DNA of 64,000 bases from Mycobacterium sp. Root265 (GCF_001428895.1 NZ_LMJA01000002.1:1-64000), one strand, 5' to 3'; counted from the first letter of the stretch, positions 42,136 through 51,667 are shown. Made by a program: numbers and translations. The notes: a model not told the origin generated them from the sequence alone.

Positions 42136-42558
42136 TCAGCCGCACTCTTCGTTGGCTGCGGCGTTGGCGGCCATGATGACCGCGGCCTGCTGGCCGGGGG
42201 TCAGCTCGGGCCACGCGATGTCGAAGGTGCCCGGCCCGGGCGCACCGGGGGCCTGCACCGTCTGCAGGTAGGCCTCCACCGTGCCGTTCTGCGCGTCGAA
42301 CCATGCCCTCGCGGCAAGACAGGCCTGGCCATAGCCGGATTCGGTGGCGTCCGCGGGTGCGCCGACACCCGTCGTCACCCCGCCCGGCGAGACCTGGACC
42401 GCACCGTCGGGCACCTGCCCCTCCTCGGACTGCGGTGCCGCCTCCGTGGTGGTGGTGCTCGGTGTGGACGTGTCGGGGGCAGGTTCCTCGGTGCTGGGCG
42501 AGCACCCGCTCAGGAGAGCGGCGGCGGCTGCTGTCACGAGGATCGGGTAGCGGCGCAT
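42136..42558 (-). CDS. lpqV: lipoprotein LpqV
   Basis: A 140-residue lipoprotein. The signal sequence ends in the lipobox L-S-G-C (Cys19), followed by a Thr/Ser/Pro-rich linker and a C-terminal domain with two further cysteines (G-Q-A-C-L-A-A-R-A-W-F and the terminal N-E-E-C-G). Length and position between the patatin and the cysteine dioxygenase match M. tuberculosis lpqV (Rv1064c). Function unknown. It is divergent from the polycysteine leader ORF, 28 bases apart. Confidence 0.85.
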   Translation of the reverse strand: MRRYPILVTAAAAALLSGCSPSTEEPAPDTSTPSTTTTEAAPQSEEGQVPDGAVQVSPGGVTTGVGAPADATESGYGQACLAARAWFDAQNGTVEAYLQTVQAPGAPGPGTFDIAWPELTPGQQAAVIMAANAAANEECG

Positions 42559-42586
42559 ACCGCCAATCTATGCAACACTCGCGGCC

Positions 42587-42631
42587 ATGACGGAGGGGAC
42601 CGGATTTCAGGAGTGTTGTCGCGCTGCGTAA
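42587..42631 (+). CDS. polycysteine leader peptide (putative Cys-responsive attenuator)
   Basis: A 14-codon ORF encoding MTEGTGFQECCRAA, ending 42 bases before the cysteine dioxygenase ATG. It has no ribosome-binding site, consistent with a leaderless message. It carries two consecutive TGT Cys codons near its end. Leaderless short ORFs with runs of Cys codons are known in mycobacteria to act as cysteine-responsive attenuators of downstream sulfur genes. The link to a cysteine-consuming enzyme makes this reading attractive. Whether the ORF is translated is not shown by the sequence alone. Confidence 0.6.
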   Translation: MTEGTGFQECCRAA

Positions 42632-42673
42632 GCACCGACCACCCACCCGTTTCCGTTCTCCTGGAGTCCCATC

Positions 42674-43210
42674 ATGGTTGCCCCACTGCTGGCCCCCACC
42701 CTTTCGCCCGCCGTCTCGGCCCCCACGCGTCTCCGCGTGCCCGATCTGCTGCAGGCCACCGACCGCTGCGCCGACGATGTGCTGTCGGGGCGCTATGACC
42801 GGTTGCTCCGCGGTGGCCGGTTGCCCACCGACGAGCGCTGGTACAGCCGGCTCTACGGCGACGACGAGCTCGACATCTGGTTGATCAGCTGGGTGCCGGA
42901 CAAGTCGACCGAACTGCACGATCACGGCGGATCGCTGGGTGCGCTGACGGTGGTCTCGGGTGCGTTGCAGGAGACCCGCTGGGACGGCCACGGGCTGCGC
43001 AACCGTGAGTTGACAGCCGGTGATCAGGCGGGCTTCCCGCTGGGATGGGTGCACGACGTGGTGTGGGCGCCCGCCCCCACCCCGGTGCCCGTCACGTTGA
43101 GCGTGCACGCCTATTCGCCACCGCTGACGGCCATGTCCTACTACGGTGTGACCGAGCGGAACACACTGCGCCGCAACCGCACCGAACTCACCGACGCCCC
43201 GGAGGGATGA
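42674..43210 (+). CDS. cysteine dioxygenase-type cupin, Rv1065 orthologue
   Basis: A 178-residue cupin. The metal ligands His82 and His84 (E-L-H-D-H-G-G-S) and His127 (G-W-V-H-D-V) match the 3-His iron site of type I cysteine dioxygenases, which oxidise cysteine to cysteine sulfinate. Length fits bacterial members. The rhodanese gene follows four bases after its stop, so the two are co-transcribed and point to sulfur disposal. GGAG precedes the ATG. A leader ORF with Cys codons lies just upstream. Confidence 0.85.
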   Translation: MVAPLLAPTLSPAVSAPTRLRVPDLLQATDRCADDVLSGRYDRLLRGGRLPTDERWYSRLYGDDELDIWLISWVPDKSTELHDHGGSLGALTVVSGALQETRWDGHGLRNRELTAGDQAGFPLGWVHDVVWAPAPTPVPVTLSVHAYSPPLTAMSYYGVTERNTLRRNRTELTDAPEG

Positions 43211-43214
43211 GCAG

Positions 43215-43586
43215 ATGCCCAGTCGTATCGAGGCGGTGCTCGACGCCGCCCGCGCCCGGTTGCAGCGGGTCGAGGCGGTGGATGTACCTGCCGCGCTGCA
43301 ACGTGGGGCAGTGCTCGTCGACATCCGGCCGGCCGCCCAGCGGGCCGCCGAGGGCGAGGTTCCGGGTGCGTTGCTGATCGAGCGCAATCATCTGGAATGG
43401 CGCTGCGATCCGACCAGCGACGCCCGCATTCCGCAGGCCGTCGGCGATGACGTGGAATGGATCGTGGTGTGCTCGGAGGGCTACACCTCCAGCCTGGCCG
43501 CCGCCGCGTTGCAGGACCTCGGTCTGCACAAGGCGACCGATGTCATCGGCGGCTATCACGCATTGAAGTCAGCTGCTCTCGTCTGA
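43215..43586 (+). CDS. rhodanese-domain sulfurtransferase, Rv1066 orthologue
   Basis: 123 residues, a single rhodanese domain. The active-site loop is V-V-C-S-E-G-Y-T-S-S with Cys86, and the N-terminal strand L-V-D-I-R-P matches the family. Single-domain rhodaneses carry persulfide sulfur between donors and acceptors. GGAGGG is eight bases upstream. The last 18 bases overlap the convergent Rv1069c-like gene, where M. tuberculosis has two PE_PGRS genes between them. Confidence 0.88.
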   Translation: MPSRIEAVLDAARARLQRVEAVDVPAALQRGAVLVDIRPAAQRAAEGEVPGALLIERNHLEWRCDPTSDARIPQAVGDDVEWIVVCSEGYTSSLAAAALQDLGLHKATDVIGGYHALKSAALV

Positions 43587-45257
43587 GCGCAGGGTCGGGC
43601 GCAGCTTCTCGGTCTTCTCCGGAGTCCACCCCGGTGGCTGCAGAATCGCCGCCCAGGCGTTGGCGACGTCGCGCACGTAGACGTGACCGTGTCCGTCGGG
43701 CACGTCGACCGCGACCGCCATGTCCGCGGACACCTGCAGGAACGTCACCACCGGGATCCATTCCATGCGCGGGGACACGTCGTACCCACGGGGTTCGCGC
43801 AGCCAATCCGGTTTGGAGAACAGCAGATCCGGGTTCCACCAGGCGATCGGATCGGACGCGTGCTGCAGGTACACCGCCCGCGGCTGCCCCCACGGGTCGT
43901 CGGGCCTGCTCAGGTCTTCGGAGGCCTTGGCCGAGAACCGGACGTTCTCCCCTTTGTCGAAGATGGGCAGCCACTGCGGGGAGCCCGCGTCGCGGTTGAT
44001 GGTCAGGTTGGTCCAGATGGTGTTCTTGAACGTGGGTCCGGAGAACAGTGCGCCGTCGGTGCGGGCGATGAGGTTGTTCAGGGCCAGGAACGGTGTTTCG
44101 CCGCCGAACGAGCCCAGGCTCTCCCCGAAGACCACCAGCTTGGGCCGGTCCGCTTCGGGCAGCGCGCGCACCAGCGCGTCGACCGCTTCGAACAAGGCCT
44201 GCCCGGCCTGCCGGGCGTTCTCCTGGTCGACCAGGAAGGAGATCCAGCTGGGCAGGAACGAATACTGCATCGAGACGATCGCGGTGTTGCCGTTGTACAT
44301 GTACTCCAGTGAGGACGCCTCGGCCTCGTTGATCCAGCCGGTGCCGGTGGTGGTGGCCACCGCGATGACGTCGCGGTCGAGCCCGCCGGTGCGCCGGAGC
44401 TCCTCGGCGGCCAGCGCGGCGGTGGCCTTGATGCCGTCGGCGGAGTTCAGCCCGGCGTAGGCGCGGATCGGTTCGGTGGCCGGTGCGCCGTTGAATTCGG
44501 AGAGCTCCGCCACCGTCGGCCCGCCGGCCACGAAGTTGCGGCCCTGATGTCCCAGCGATTCCCAACTCACCAGCGACTGCGGCCCGCCGGAGCGCAAAGG
44601 GGTTGTGGGAGCGGGGTTGTCGGGATCGTCTTCGTTGTTCACGCTTTCGAACGTGTTGTTGATGGTGCTCATCGCGAATCGCACCACGATGCCGTTGAGC
44701 AGGGCGATCGTGAGGGCGAGCACCAGGGCCACCGCGATCACGCCGGACACCCGCGGTGGCGCGACCCGTTCCAGCTGGCGCACCAGGTAGCGCACCAATT
44801 TGCCTACCAGCTGGCCGATCTCGACGAACATGAACAGGAACACGATGGCCAGCACCGCGGTCAGCGGGTGATCCCAGAAGGCGAGCCGCGGCACGCCCAT
44901 CAGGTCACGGATATCGTCCTGCCAGACGTGGAAGTAGACGATCGCGGCGATCTGTCCGATGACACCGACCACGAGCAGGATCAGCCAGGCCCGCTTCGGC
45001 GGCGCCGGCGTGCTGTCCCGCGAGAGCATGTAGCGGAACAGCCAGACGCCGAAAACCCCGAGGCCATAGCCGATACCGCCGGCCGCACCGCTCACCAGAC
45101 CCTGGAACAGTGGGCCGCGGGGCAGCAGTGACGGAGTCAGCGACAGCCAGATGAACACCAGGCCGACGGCGGTGCCGGTGAAGGTGTAATGCCGTGTCCA
45201 CCAGTCGCGCTTTACGGGCGCTTCGATGGCTTGCGGCTCAGCGGCGGTGACATTCAC
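43569..45257 (-). CDS. membrane alpha/beta-hydrolase-like protein, Rv1069c orthologue
   Basis: 562 residues. Five hydrophobic segments fill the N-terminal 220 residues (including F-I-W-L-S-L-T-P-S-L-L-P-R and I-V-F-L-F-M-F-V-E-I-G). The C-terminal 330 residues form an alpha/beta-hydrolase-like domain with nucleophile elbow V-F-G-E-S-L-G-S and A-V-A-T-T-T-G-T-G-W. The family is conserved in actinobacteria with unknown substrate; a membrane-lipid or wall-ester hydrolase is plausible. First gene of a leftward arm that also contains echA8 and echA9 upstream. Confidence 0.83.
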   Translation of the reverse strand: MNVTAAEPQAIEAPVKRDWWTRHYTFTGTAVGLVFIWLSLTPSLLPRGPLFQGLVSGAAGGIGYGLGVFGVWLFRYMLSRDSTPAPPKRAWLILLVVGVIGQIAAIVYFHVWQDDIRDLMGVPRLAFWDHPLTAVLAIVFLFMFVEIGQLVGKLVRYLVRQLERVAPPRVSGVIAVALVLALTIALLNGIVVRFAMSTINNTFESVNNEDDPDNPAPTTPLRSGGPQSLVSWESLGHQGRNFVAGGPTVAELSEFNGAPATEPIRAYAGLNSADGIKATAALAAEELRRTGGLDRDVIAVATTTGTGWINEAEASSLEYMYNGNTAIVSMQYSFLPSWISFLVDQENARQAGQALFEAVDALVRALPEADRPKLVVFGESLGSFGGETPFLALNNLIARTDGALFSGPTFKNTIWTNLTINRDAGSPQWLPIFDKGENVRFSAKASEDLSRPDDPWGQPRAVYLQHASDPIAWWNPDLLFSKPDWLREPRGYDVSPRMEWIPVVTFLQVSADMAVAVDVPDGHGHVYVRDVANAWAAILQPPGWTPEKTEKLRPTLRSDESS

Positions 45258-45266
45258 CGCTCGACT

Positions 45267-46040
45267 TTAGCGATGGGTGAAGTTCGCCGCGCGCTTCTCG
45301 GTGAACGCGGCCATGCCTTCCTTCTGGTCCTCGGTGGCGAACGCCGAGTGGAAGATCCGCCGCTCGTAGAGCAGACCCTCGGCGAGCGTCGACTCGAAGG
45401 CGCGGTTGACGGCCTCCTTGGCCATCCGCGCCGCCGACAGCGACATGCCGGCGATCGTCGCGGCGGTGGCGTTCGCCTCGTCGAGCAGGGTGTCCGCCGG
45501 GACCACCCGGGAGACCAGGCCGCTGCGCTCGGCTTCGGCGGCGTCGATGGTCCGGCCGGTCAGGATCAGGTCCATCGCCTTGGCCTTGCCGATGGCGCGG
45601 GTCAGGCGCTGGCTGCCGCCCATACCGGGCAGCACGCCGAGTTTGATCTCGGGCTGGCCGAATTTCGCGGTGTCCGCGGCGATCAGCAGATCGCACATCA
45701 TGGCCAGCTCGCACCCGCCACCGAGGGCGTACCCGGCGACCGCGGCGATGGTGGGGGTGCGGGTGGCGGCGAACTTGCCCCACAGCGCGAAGAAGTCCTG
45801 GCTGAACACCTCCGCGAAGGACAGGTCGGCCATCTCCTTGATGTCGGCGCCGGCGGCGAACGCCTTCTCGCTGCCGGTCAGGATGATGGCGCCGACGCCG
45901 GGGTCGGCGTCGAGTTCTGCTGCGGCGGAGGTCACTTCGTGCATGACCTGGCTGTTGAGCGCGTTGAGGGCCTTGGGCCGGTTCAGCGTGATGGTGGCCA
46001 CCCGGCCGTCGCGGGTCACCAGAATGGTCTCGTAGCTCAT
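45267..46040 (-). CDS. echA8: enoyl-CoA hydratase EchA8
   Basis: 257 residues, crotonase fold. Oxyanion-hole segments are [10 protein letters not shown] and [11 protein letters not shown]; the catalytic glutamates fall in G-C-E-L and G-Q-P-E-I-K-L-G. It hydrates 2-enoyl-CoA in beta-oxidation. Eleven bases separate it from echA9 upstream, so both are in one leftward operon, as in M. tuberculosis (Rv1071c-Rv1070c). N-terminus [17 protein letters not shown] is canonical. Confidence 0.92.
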   Translation of the reverse strand: MSYETILVTRDGRVATITLNRPKALNALNSQVMHEVTSAAAELDADPGVGAIILTGSEKAFAAGADIKEMADLSFAEVFSQDFFALWGKFAATRTPTIAAVAGYALGGGCELAMMCDLLIAADTAKFGQPEIKLGVLPGMGGSQRLTRAIGKAKAMDLILTGRTIDAAEAERSGLVSRVVPADTLLDEANATAATIAGMSLSAARMAKEAVNRAFESTLAEGLLYERRIFHSAFATEDQKEGMAAFTEKRAANFTHR

Positions 46041-46051
46041 GGCTGCACTCC

Positions 46052-47086
46052 TCAGAACGTCAGATCGGGATGGGCGGAGGCGAAATAGGCGTCGATGGCC
46101 GCATCATCGCAGAGTTCGAGCGTGGCCGGTGACCACTGGGGGTTGCGGTCCTTGTCCACCAGTTGGGCACGGATACCTTCGACGAAATCGTGCGACTTCG
46201 CCGAGGCCACCGACACCCGGAATTCCTGCTGCAGAACCTCTTCCAGGGTTTCCAGGTGGGCCGCGCGGCGCACCGAGGTGAGCGTGACGGCCAGCGCGAT
46301 GGGGGAGCGGGTGCCGATCAGGTGGGCGGCGGCGTCGGCCTGTTCGGTCTCCTGGCGGCGCAGGTCGTCGATGATGTCGCCGACGGTGTCCCGGGCGTAG
46401 CAGGTGTCGATCCAATCGCGCTGCGCGAGCAGCTCACTGGCCGGTGGCTCCTCTGCGTAGGAGTTCAGCGCATCCTCGTGTCCGTCGGTGACGACGGCCT
46501 CGGCGAAGTCGTGCAACCGCGCGTGCGGGACGAAGTGGTCGGCGAAGCCCATGGCGATGGCGTCGGCACCGGAGAACGGGGCGCCGGTCAGCGCGGCGTG
46601 CAGGCCGAGCAGGCCGGGGGTGCGTGACAGCAGGTAGGTGCCGCCGACGTCGGGGATGAAGCCGATGCCGACCTCGGGCATGCCCATCTTCGTCTTGTCG
46701 GTGACGACCCGGACGCTGCCGTGGGCCGCGACGCCGACGCCACCGCCCATGACGATGCCATCCATCAGGGCGATATAGGGCTTCGGGTAGCGGCCGATGT
46801 GGGCGTTGAGCAGGTATTCGTCCCACCAGAACTTGCGCGCGTAGGAGCCGTCGGCCTTGGCGCTGTGATAGAGCGCCACGACATCGCCGCCGGCGCACAG
46901 GCCGCGCTCGCCCGCGCCGGTCAGCAGCACAGACCGCACGGAGGCGTCGTTTTCCCAGGTCGTCAGGGCCTTCTGCAGGCCGTCGACCATCACGTCGTTG
47001 AGCGAGTTGATCGCCTTCGGACGGTTGAGCGTGACGACCCCGGCGCCGTTGCGGACACTTACTAGGATGTCCTCGTTTTCTGCCAC
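46052..47086 (-). CDS. echA9: EchA9, 3-hydroxyisobutyryl-CoA hydrolase-like crotonase
   Basis: 344 residues, about 90 longer than simple enoyl-CoA hydratases. Motifs [18 protein letters not shown] and [14 protein letters not shown] place it in the HIBYL-CoA hydrolase subgroup, where Glu and Asp of E-x-x-x-x-x-x-P-D are catalytic. The C-terminal extension (Y-A-E-E-P-P, then [16 protein letters not shown]-x-W) is typical. It may act in valine degradation or on a branched acyl-CoA. Coupled to echA8. Confidence 0.9.
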   Translation of the reverse strand: MAENEDILVSVRNGAGVVTLNRPKAINSLNDVMVDGLQKALTTWENDASVRSVLLTGAGERGLCAGGDVVALYHSAKADGSYARKFWWDEYLLNAHIGRYPKPYIALMDGIVMGGGVGVAAHGSVRVVTDKTKMGMPEVGIGFIPDVGGTYLLSRTPGLLGLHAALTGAPFSGADAIAMGFADHFVPHARLHDFAEAVVTDGHEDALNSYAEEPPASELLAQRDWIDTCYARDTVGDIIDDLRRQETEQADAAAHLIGTRSPIALAVTLTSVRRAAHLETLEEVLQQEFRVSVASAKSHDFVEGIRAQLVDKDRNPQWSPATLELCDDAAIDAYFASAHPDLTF

Positions 47087-47269
47087 GATTGCAATCTAGT
47101 TCGTAGCCTCCGTGTGACGTGCGACGGGTAGGGTTTGCACCGATCAACCTGGACGTTTCCTGAGAACTTTCTCAGTCGTCAGTGGCCGGGCATGGGAACC
47201 TGTTCGGAGCGTTGATCGTTGAACGTGTGTTCGTCAATCGAACCACCAGTACTCAGGAGAGGACCTACG

Positions 47270-48118
47270 GTGCGCGAAAGCAGCAACCCGGTATTCCGAT
47301 CACTGCCCAAGGGGCAGGGCGGATACGCGCAGTTCGGTACCGGAGCCGCAAGCTTCGGTGCGCAGCAGGTACAGGCGGAGCCCTACGCAACGCAGTACCC
47401 GGATCAGCGGCAGGCCGGCGTTTCCCGGCCCATGACCATCGACGACGTCGTCACCAAGACGGGCATCACCCTCGCGGTGGTGACGGCTCTCGGCGTCCTG
47501 TCGTACTTCATGGTCTCCATGAACCCCGGCCTGATGATGCCGTTCGTGCTCGTCGGCGGTCTCGGTGGCTTCGCTCTGATCATGATCGCGACCTTCGGTC
47601 GTAAGCAGGACAACCCGGCCATCGTGCTGAGCTACGCCGCGCTGGAGGGCGTGTTCCTCGGCGCTGCTTCGTTCCTGTTCGCGAACCTGGTCTCCACCGG
47701 TGGCCCGGGCATGATCGCGCAGGCCATCTTCGGCACCGTCGGCGTCTTCGTCGGCATGCTGGTGGTCTACCGCACCGGAGCGATCCGGGTTACCCCCAAG
47801 TTCACCCGCATGCTGGTGGCCGCAATGTTCGGCGTGCTGGCCATCGCGCTGCTCAACCTGGTGCTCGGCCTGTTCGGCGTCGGCGGCGGCGAGGGCTTCG
47901 GCCTGCGCAGCGGCGGCCCGCTGGCGATCGTCTTCTCGCTGGTCTGCATCGGCCTGGCGGCCTTCATGTTCCTGATCGACTTCGACTCGGCCGATCAGCT
48001 GATCCGCGCCGGTGCGCCGGAGAAGGCAGCCTGGGGCGTCGCGCTGGGTCTGACGGTCACCCTGGTGTGGCTGTACCTGGAGATCCTGCGCCTGCTGAGT
48101 TACTTCAACAACGACTAG
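47270..48118 (+). CDS. Bax inhibitor-1/YccA-family membrane protein, Rv1072 orthologue
   Basis: 282 residues: a soluble N-terminal stretch of about 60 (Gln/Tyr-rich), then seven transmembrane helices. The last helices carry D-F-D-S-A-D and L-Y-L-E-I-L-R-L-L, the signature of the YccA/BI-1 branch whose paired Asp residues gate proton-dependent calcium leak in bacterial BsYetJ. GTG 47270 is chosen because AGGAGAGG lies seven bases before it; an upstream ATG at 47219 lacks a site. Terminated by the hairpin at 48133-48163. Confidence 0.87.
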   Translation: MRESSNPVFRSLPKGQGGYAQFGTGAASFGAQQVQAEPYATQYPDQRQAGVSRPMTIDDVVTKTGITLAVVTALGVLSYFMVSMNPGLMMPFVLVGGLGGFALIMIATFGRKQDNPAIVLSYAALEGVFLGAASFLFANLVSTGGPGMIAQAIFGTVGVFVGMLVVYRTGAIRVTPKFTRMLVAAMFGVLAIALLNLVLGLFGVGGGEGFGLRSGGPLAIVFSLVCIGLAAFMFLIDFDSADQLIRAGAPEKAAWGVALGLTVTLVWLYLEILRLLSYFNND

Positions 48119-48132
48119 TACGTCGGCGAGAG

Positions 48133-48163
48133 AAAGGGCGTCCACCACGTGGGCGCCCTTTTT
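48133..48163 (+). terminator. Rho-independent terminator of the Rv1072-like gene
   Basis: A 13-base-pair stem with one G-T pair (48133-48145 with 48149-48161), 3-base loop, and a run of five T (48159-48163), 14 bases after the stop. Confidence 0.88.
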
Positions 48164-48186
48164 CATGCCCGCATGTCGGTGGGCCT

Positions 48187-48241
48187 GACTCTGCGGTGAG
48201 GGCGCGGCTTACTCGCACTCTTGCGCCACCACTGCAGAGTC
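48187..48241. repeat. 55-base palindromic repeat, left copy
   Basis: Bounded by GACTCTGC (48187-48194) and its complement GCAGAGTC (48234-48241). It shares 44 of 55 bases, in the same orientation, with the copy at 49171-49225. The pair brackets the DUF559-like gene. Confidence 0.75.
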
Positions 48242-48331
48242 GAAGCGGGGCGCCATCCCCAACCGCCGATCCATCCCCAGATCGCGATCTGGACGGCGCG
48301 CAGACCAGTCCGCTCCGGGATCCTCGGCCAT

Positions 48332-49183
48332 ATGGACGAACCGTTCATCGGCAGCGAAGCCATCTCGGCAGGGACGCTCACCCGGCACGAATTGCGCAAA
48401 TACCACCGCGCCGTCATGCCCGATGTGTACGTCGGCAAGCGGACCGATCCGTCACGGCAACAACGCCTTCGCGCGGCGTGGCTGTGGTCGCGTCGGCAGG
48501 CGGTGATCGCCGGCAGTTCTGCTGCGGCGCTGCACGGCGCCAAATGGGTCAGCGAAGCCGCCCCAGTCGAACTGATCTGGCCCAACGCACGACCACCGCG
48601 CGGCGTCCTCACCCGCCACGACCTGCTGCTCGCCGACGAGACCATGACAATGCACGACATGGCCGTCACCACCGTGGAGCGCACCGCGTTCGACCTGGGA
48701 CGCCGAGGTCAGTTCGGAGATGCCGTCGCCCGCCTGGATGCACTCGGCGCGGCGACCGATTTCAAGGCCGACGACGTGCGCAACCTTAGTGAGCGTCACC
48801 CCCACACCCGAGGCCTGCCGCAGCTGAAGACGGCGCTGAATCTGTATGACCCCGGCGGTCAATCGCCCAAGGAGACGTGGTTGCGGCTGATGCTGATCAA
48901 GGAGGGGTTTCCTCGGCCACGGACCCAGATCCCGGTGCTCGGGTGGGACGGCTACCCGGTGTACTTCCTCGACATGGGCTGGGAGGACCTCATGCTCGCG
49001 GTCGAATACGACGGTGAACAGCACGCGGGGACGCTCGGGTACGACATCGACCGGCACGACTACATCGCCGGCGTGGGGTGGACCGTTGTCCGGGTTGCGG
49101 CCGGTCAGCGACGCGCCGCAATCATCAACCGCGTGCAGCGTGAATGGAACAGGTTGGCGCCCAACACCTTGACTCTGCGGTGA
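48332..49183 (+). CDS. DUF559/AbiEi-like protein with nuclease-fold C-terminus, Rv1073 orthologue
   Basis: 283 residues. The N-terminal half has an AbiEi-like helical pattern (L-T-R-H-E-L-R-K-Y-H-R, then A-V-I-A-G-S-S-A-A-A-L-H-G-A). The C-terminal third resembles the DUF559/Vsr endonuclease fold: D-M-G-W-E-D-L-M-L-A-V-E-Y-D-G-E-Q-H followed by R-H-D-Y-I-A-G-V-G-W-T-V-V-R-V. The E-Y-D-G motif gives candidate metal ligands. Role unknown; M. tuberculosis Rv1073 has the same length and position. The last four codons (L-T-L-R) lie inside the right-hand palindromic repeat. Confidence 0.8.
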   Translation: MDEPFIGSEAISAGTLTRHELRKYHRAVMPDVYVGKRTDPSRQQRLRAAWLWSRRQAVIAGSSAAALHGAKWVSEAAPVELIWPNARPPRGVLTRHDLLLADETMTMHDMAVTTVERTAFDLGRRGQFGDAVARLDALGAATDFKADDVRNLSERHPHTRGLPQLKTALNLYDPGGQSPKETWLRLMLIKEGFPRPRTQIPVLGWDGYPVYFLDMGWEDLMLAVEYDGEQHAGTLGYDIDRHDYIAGVGWTVVRVAAGQRRAAIINRVQREWNRLAPNTLTLR

Positions 49184-49225
49184 GGGTGCGGCCTCCTCGC
49201 ACTTTCGCGCCCTGGACGCAGAGTC
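49171..49225. repeat. 55-base palindromic repeat, right copy
   Basis: Ends are GACTCTGCG (49171-49179) and CGCAGAGTC (49217-49225), a perfect 9-base inverted repeat. It begins inside the last codons of the DUF559-like gene and ends two bases before the purT stop (49228), so it may also serve as a shared terminator. Confidence 0.75.
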
Positions 49226-49227
49226 AG

Positions 49228-50430
49228 CTAGGGCACCCGGGGTGTGACCCGGCCGGCCGCCTCCAAGGCGTTGGCGCGCGCGACATCCACATCGGCGTCG
49301 TAGGCCAGCGCCACACCCATCCGGCGCCGTACGAAGCTCTCCGGCTTGCCGAACAGCCGAATATCGGTGTGCGGCACCGCCAACGCCGCCTCCACGCCGT
49401 CGAAGACGACACCCTCGGCGTCCACCCCGCCGTAGATCACCGCGCTGGCACCCGGCGACTTCAGCGCGGTGTCGACCGGCAGCCCCAGGATCGCCCGGGC
49501 GTGTAACTCGAACTCGTTCTGCCACTGCGTCACCATCGTCACCATGCCGGTGTCATGCGGCCGTGGGCTGACCTCGCTGAACCACACCTGGTCGCCCTTG
49601 ACGAACAGTTCGACGCCGAAAATGCCCTGCCCGCCCAGGTTCTCGGTCACTGCCAGCGCGATCTGCTGGGCGCTCTGCAATGCAGCGGCCGACATCGGAT
49701 GGGGCTGCCAGCTCTCCACGTAATCGCCGCTGACCTGCTTGTGCCCGATGGGTTCGCAGAACTGTGTTTCCACCGCGCCGGATGTGCCCACCGCGCGCAC
49801 CGTCAGCAGCGTGATCTCGTAGTCGAAGTCGATGAAACCCTCGACGATGATGCGGGTGTTGCTCACCCGGCTGCCTGACATCGCGTACTCCCACGCGGGC
49901 GCGACGTCGTCCGGGCCGTCGATCTTGCTCTGGCCCTTGCCCGAACTGCTCATCACCGGCTTCACCACGCACGGGTAACCGATGCCGCCGTCGATCGCCT
50001 CCTGCAACTCGGCGAGCGAATCGCAGAACCGGTACGGGCTGGTGGACACCCCGAGCGTCTCGGCCGCCAGCCGCCGGATGCCCTCGCGGTCCATCGTCAG
50101 CCGGGCCGCCCGCGCGGTCGGGATCACCCGGACCGTGCCGGCGTCCTCGAGGGCCTCCAGCACCGGCGTGGCGATGGCCTCGATCTCCGGCACCACCAGA
50201 TCGGGCTTCTCGGCCTCGATCAGCGCCCGCAGTTCGTCCGGATCGGTCATCGTCACGGTGCGCGCGTGATGGGCGACCTGATGACCCGGTGCATTCGGGT
50301 AGCGGTCCACGGCAATCGTTTCGACGCCCAGTCGCTGCAATGCGATCAGGACCTCGCGGCCGAGTTCACCGGAGCCGAGCAGCATCACCCGGGTGGCGTG
50401 CGGGGACAGAGGTGTTCCGAGAGTGGTCAT
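49228..50430 (-). CDS. purT: formate-dependent phosphoribosylglycinamide formyltransferase PurT
   Basis: A 400-residue ATP-grasp enzyme. The N-terminal domain has [13 protein letters not shown], the ATP-grasp core [14 protein letters not shown], and the metal-binding E-L-F-V plus [12 protein letters not shown]. PurT makes formyl-GAR in purine synthesis from formate and ATP, an alternative to PurN. ATG 50430 gives the usual E. coli length (392) within a few residues. In M. tuberculosis purT lies elsewhere, so this is an insertion in the conserved block. Confidence 0.94.
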   Translation of the reverse strand: MTTLGTPLSPHATRVMLLGSGELGREVLIALQRLGVETIAVDRYPNAPGHQVAHHARTVTMTDPDELRALIEAEKPDLVVPEIEAIATPVLEALEDAGTVRVIPTARAARLTMDREGIRRLAAETLGVSTSPYRFCDSLAELQEAIDGGIGYPCVVKPVMSSSGKGQSKIDGPDDVAPAWEYAMSGSRVSNTRIIVEGFIDFDYEITLLTVRAVGTSGAVETQFCEPIGHKQVSGDYVESWQPHPMSAAALQSAQQIALAVTENLGGQGIFGVELFVKGDQVWFSEVSPRPHDTGMVTMVTQWQNEFELHARAILGLPVDTALKSPGASAVIYGGVDAEGVVFDGVEAALAVPHTDIRLFGKPESFVRRRMGVALAYDADVDVARANALEAAGRVTPRVP

Positions 50431-50449
50431 CGGCACGCAGTCTAGGGCG

Positions 50450-51667
50450 TCAGGAGAGCCGCTCCACGACCATCGCCATGCCCTGGCCGCCACCGACACA
50501 CATCGACTCGATGCCGAAGGTCTTGTCGTAGGTGGCCAGATTGTTCAGCAGCGTGGCGGTGATGCGGGCGCCGGTCATGCCGAACGGGTGCCCCAGCGCG
50601 ATCGCGCCGCCGGAGACGTTCAGCTTGTCCTCGTCGATGCCGAGCTCACGGGCGGAGCCGATGACCTGGACGGCGAACGCCTCGTTGATCTCGACCAGGT
50701 CGATATCGGAGATGGTCTTGCCGGCCTTGGCTAGCGCCTTGCGGATGGCCTCGATCGGTCCCAGGCCCATGATCTCGGGGGACAGCCCGGACACCCCGGT
50801 GGAGACGATGCGCGCCAGCGGGGTCAGGCCCAGCTCCTTGGCCTTGGTGTCGCTCATGATGACGACGGCGGCGGCGCCGTCGTTCAGCGGACACGCGTTG
50901 CCCGCGGTGATGGTGCCGTTGGGCCGGAACACCGGCTTGAGCTGGCTGATCTTCTCGTAGGAGGTGCCGGCGCGCGGGCCGTCATCGGTGGAGACGACGG
51001 TGCCGTCGGGCAGCGTGACCGGCGAGATCTCGCGCTCGAAGAACCCACTCTTGATGGCTTCCTCGGCGCGGTTCTGCGACCGCACGCCCCAGTGGTCCTG
51101 GTCCTCGCGGCTGATGCCGGTGTAGGTGGCGACGTTCTCGGCGGTCTGGCCCATGGCGATGTAGACATCCGGGATCAGGCCGTCTTCGCGCGGGTCGTGC
51201 CACGTGATGTCGCCCTCGGCCTGCTTCACGGTGCGTGCCTGGGCCTCGTCGAACAGGGCGTTCTTGCTGTTGGGCGCACCGTCGGCGGCGCCGACCCCGA
51301 AACGCGACACCGTCTCGACACCGGCGGAGATGAACACGTCACCCTCGCCGGCCTTGATGGCGTGGAAGGCCATCCGGGTGGTCTGCAGCGAGGACGAGCA
51401 GTACCGGTTCACGGTGGTGCCGGGCAGGAAGTCGTAGCCGAGCTCGACGGCGACCGCGCGGGCGATGTTGTAGCCGGCCTCACCGGCGGGCTGCGCGCTG
51501 CCCATCATCAGGTCGTCGATATCGCGGGGATCCAGCGACGGCACCTTGTCCAAGACGGCGCGCACCATCTGGGAGGCCAGGTCGTCGGGACGCATGGTGG
51601 CCAGCGATCCCTTGACGGCGCGTCCGATGGGGGAGCGGGCGGTGGCGACGATGACGGCTTCGGGCAT
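50450..51667 (-). CDS. fadA3: acetyl-CoA acetyltransferase FadA3
   Basis: A 405-residue thiolase. The acylated nucleophile is Cys90 in N-R-Y-C-S-S-S-L-Q; the catalytic His is in [12 protein letters not shown] and the second Cys in [10 protein letters not shown], so both thiolase cysteines are present, in contrast to Ltp1. It performs thiolytic cleavage in beta-oxidation. A KstR-type box 28 bases upstream suggests induction during sterol growth. Synteny supports Rv1074c. Confidence 0.93.
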   Translation of the reverse strand: MPEAVIVATARSPIGRAVKGSLATMRPDDLASQMVRAVLDKVPSLDPRDIDDLMMGSAQPAGEAGYNIARAVAVELGYDFLPGTTVNRYCSSSLQTTRMAFHAIKAGEGDVFISAGVETVSRFGVGAADGAPNSKNALFDEAQARTVKQAEGDITWHDPREDGLIPDVYIAMGQTAENVATYTGISREDQDHWGVRSQNRAEEAIKSGFFEREISPVTLPDGTVVSTDDGPRAGTSYEKISQLKPVFRPNGTITAGNACPLNDGAAAVVIMSDTKAKELGLTPLARIVSTGVSGLSPEIMGLGPIEAIRKALAKAGKTISDIDLVEINEAFAVQVIGSARELGIDEDKLNVSGGAIALGHPFGMTGARITATLLNNLATYDKTFGIESMCVGGGQGMAMVVERLS

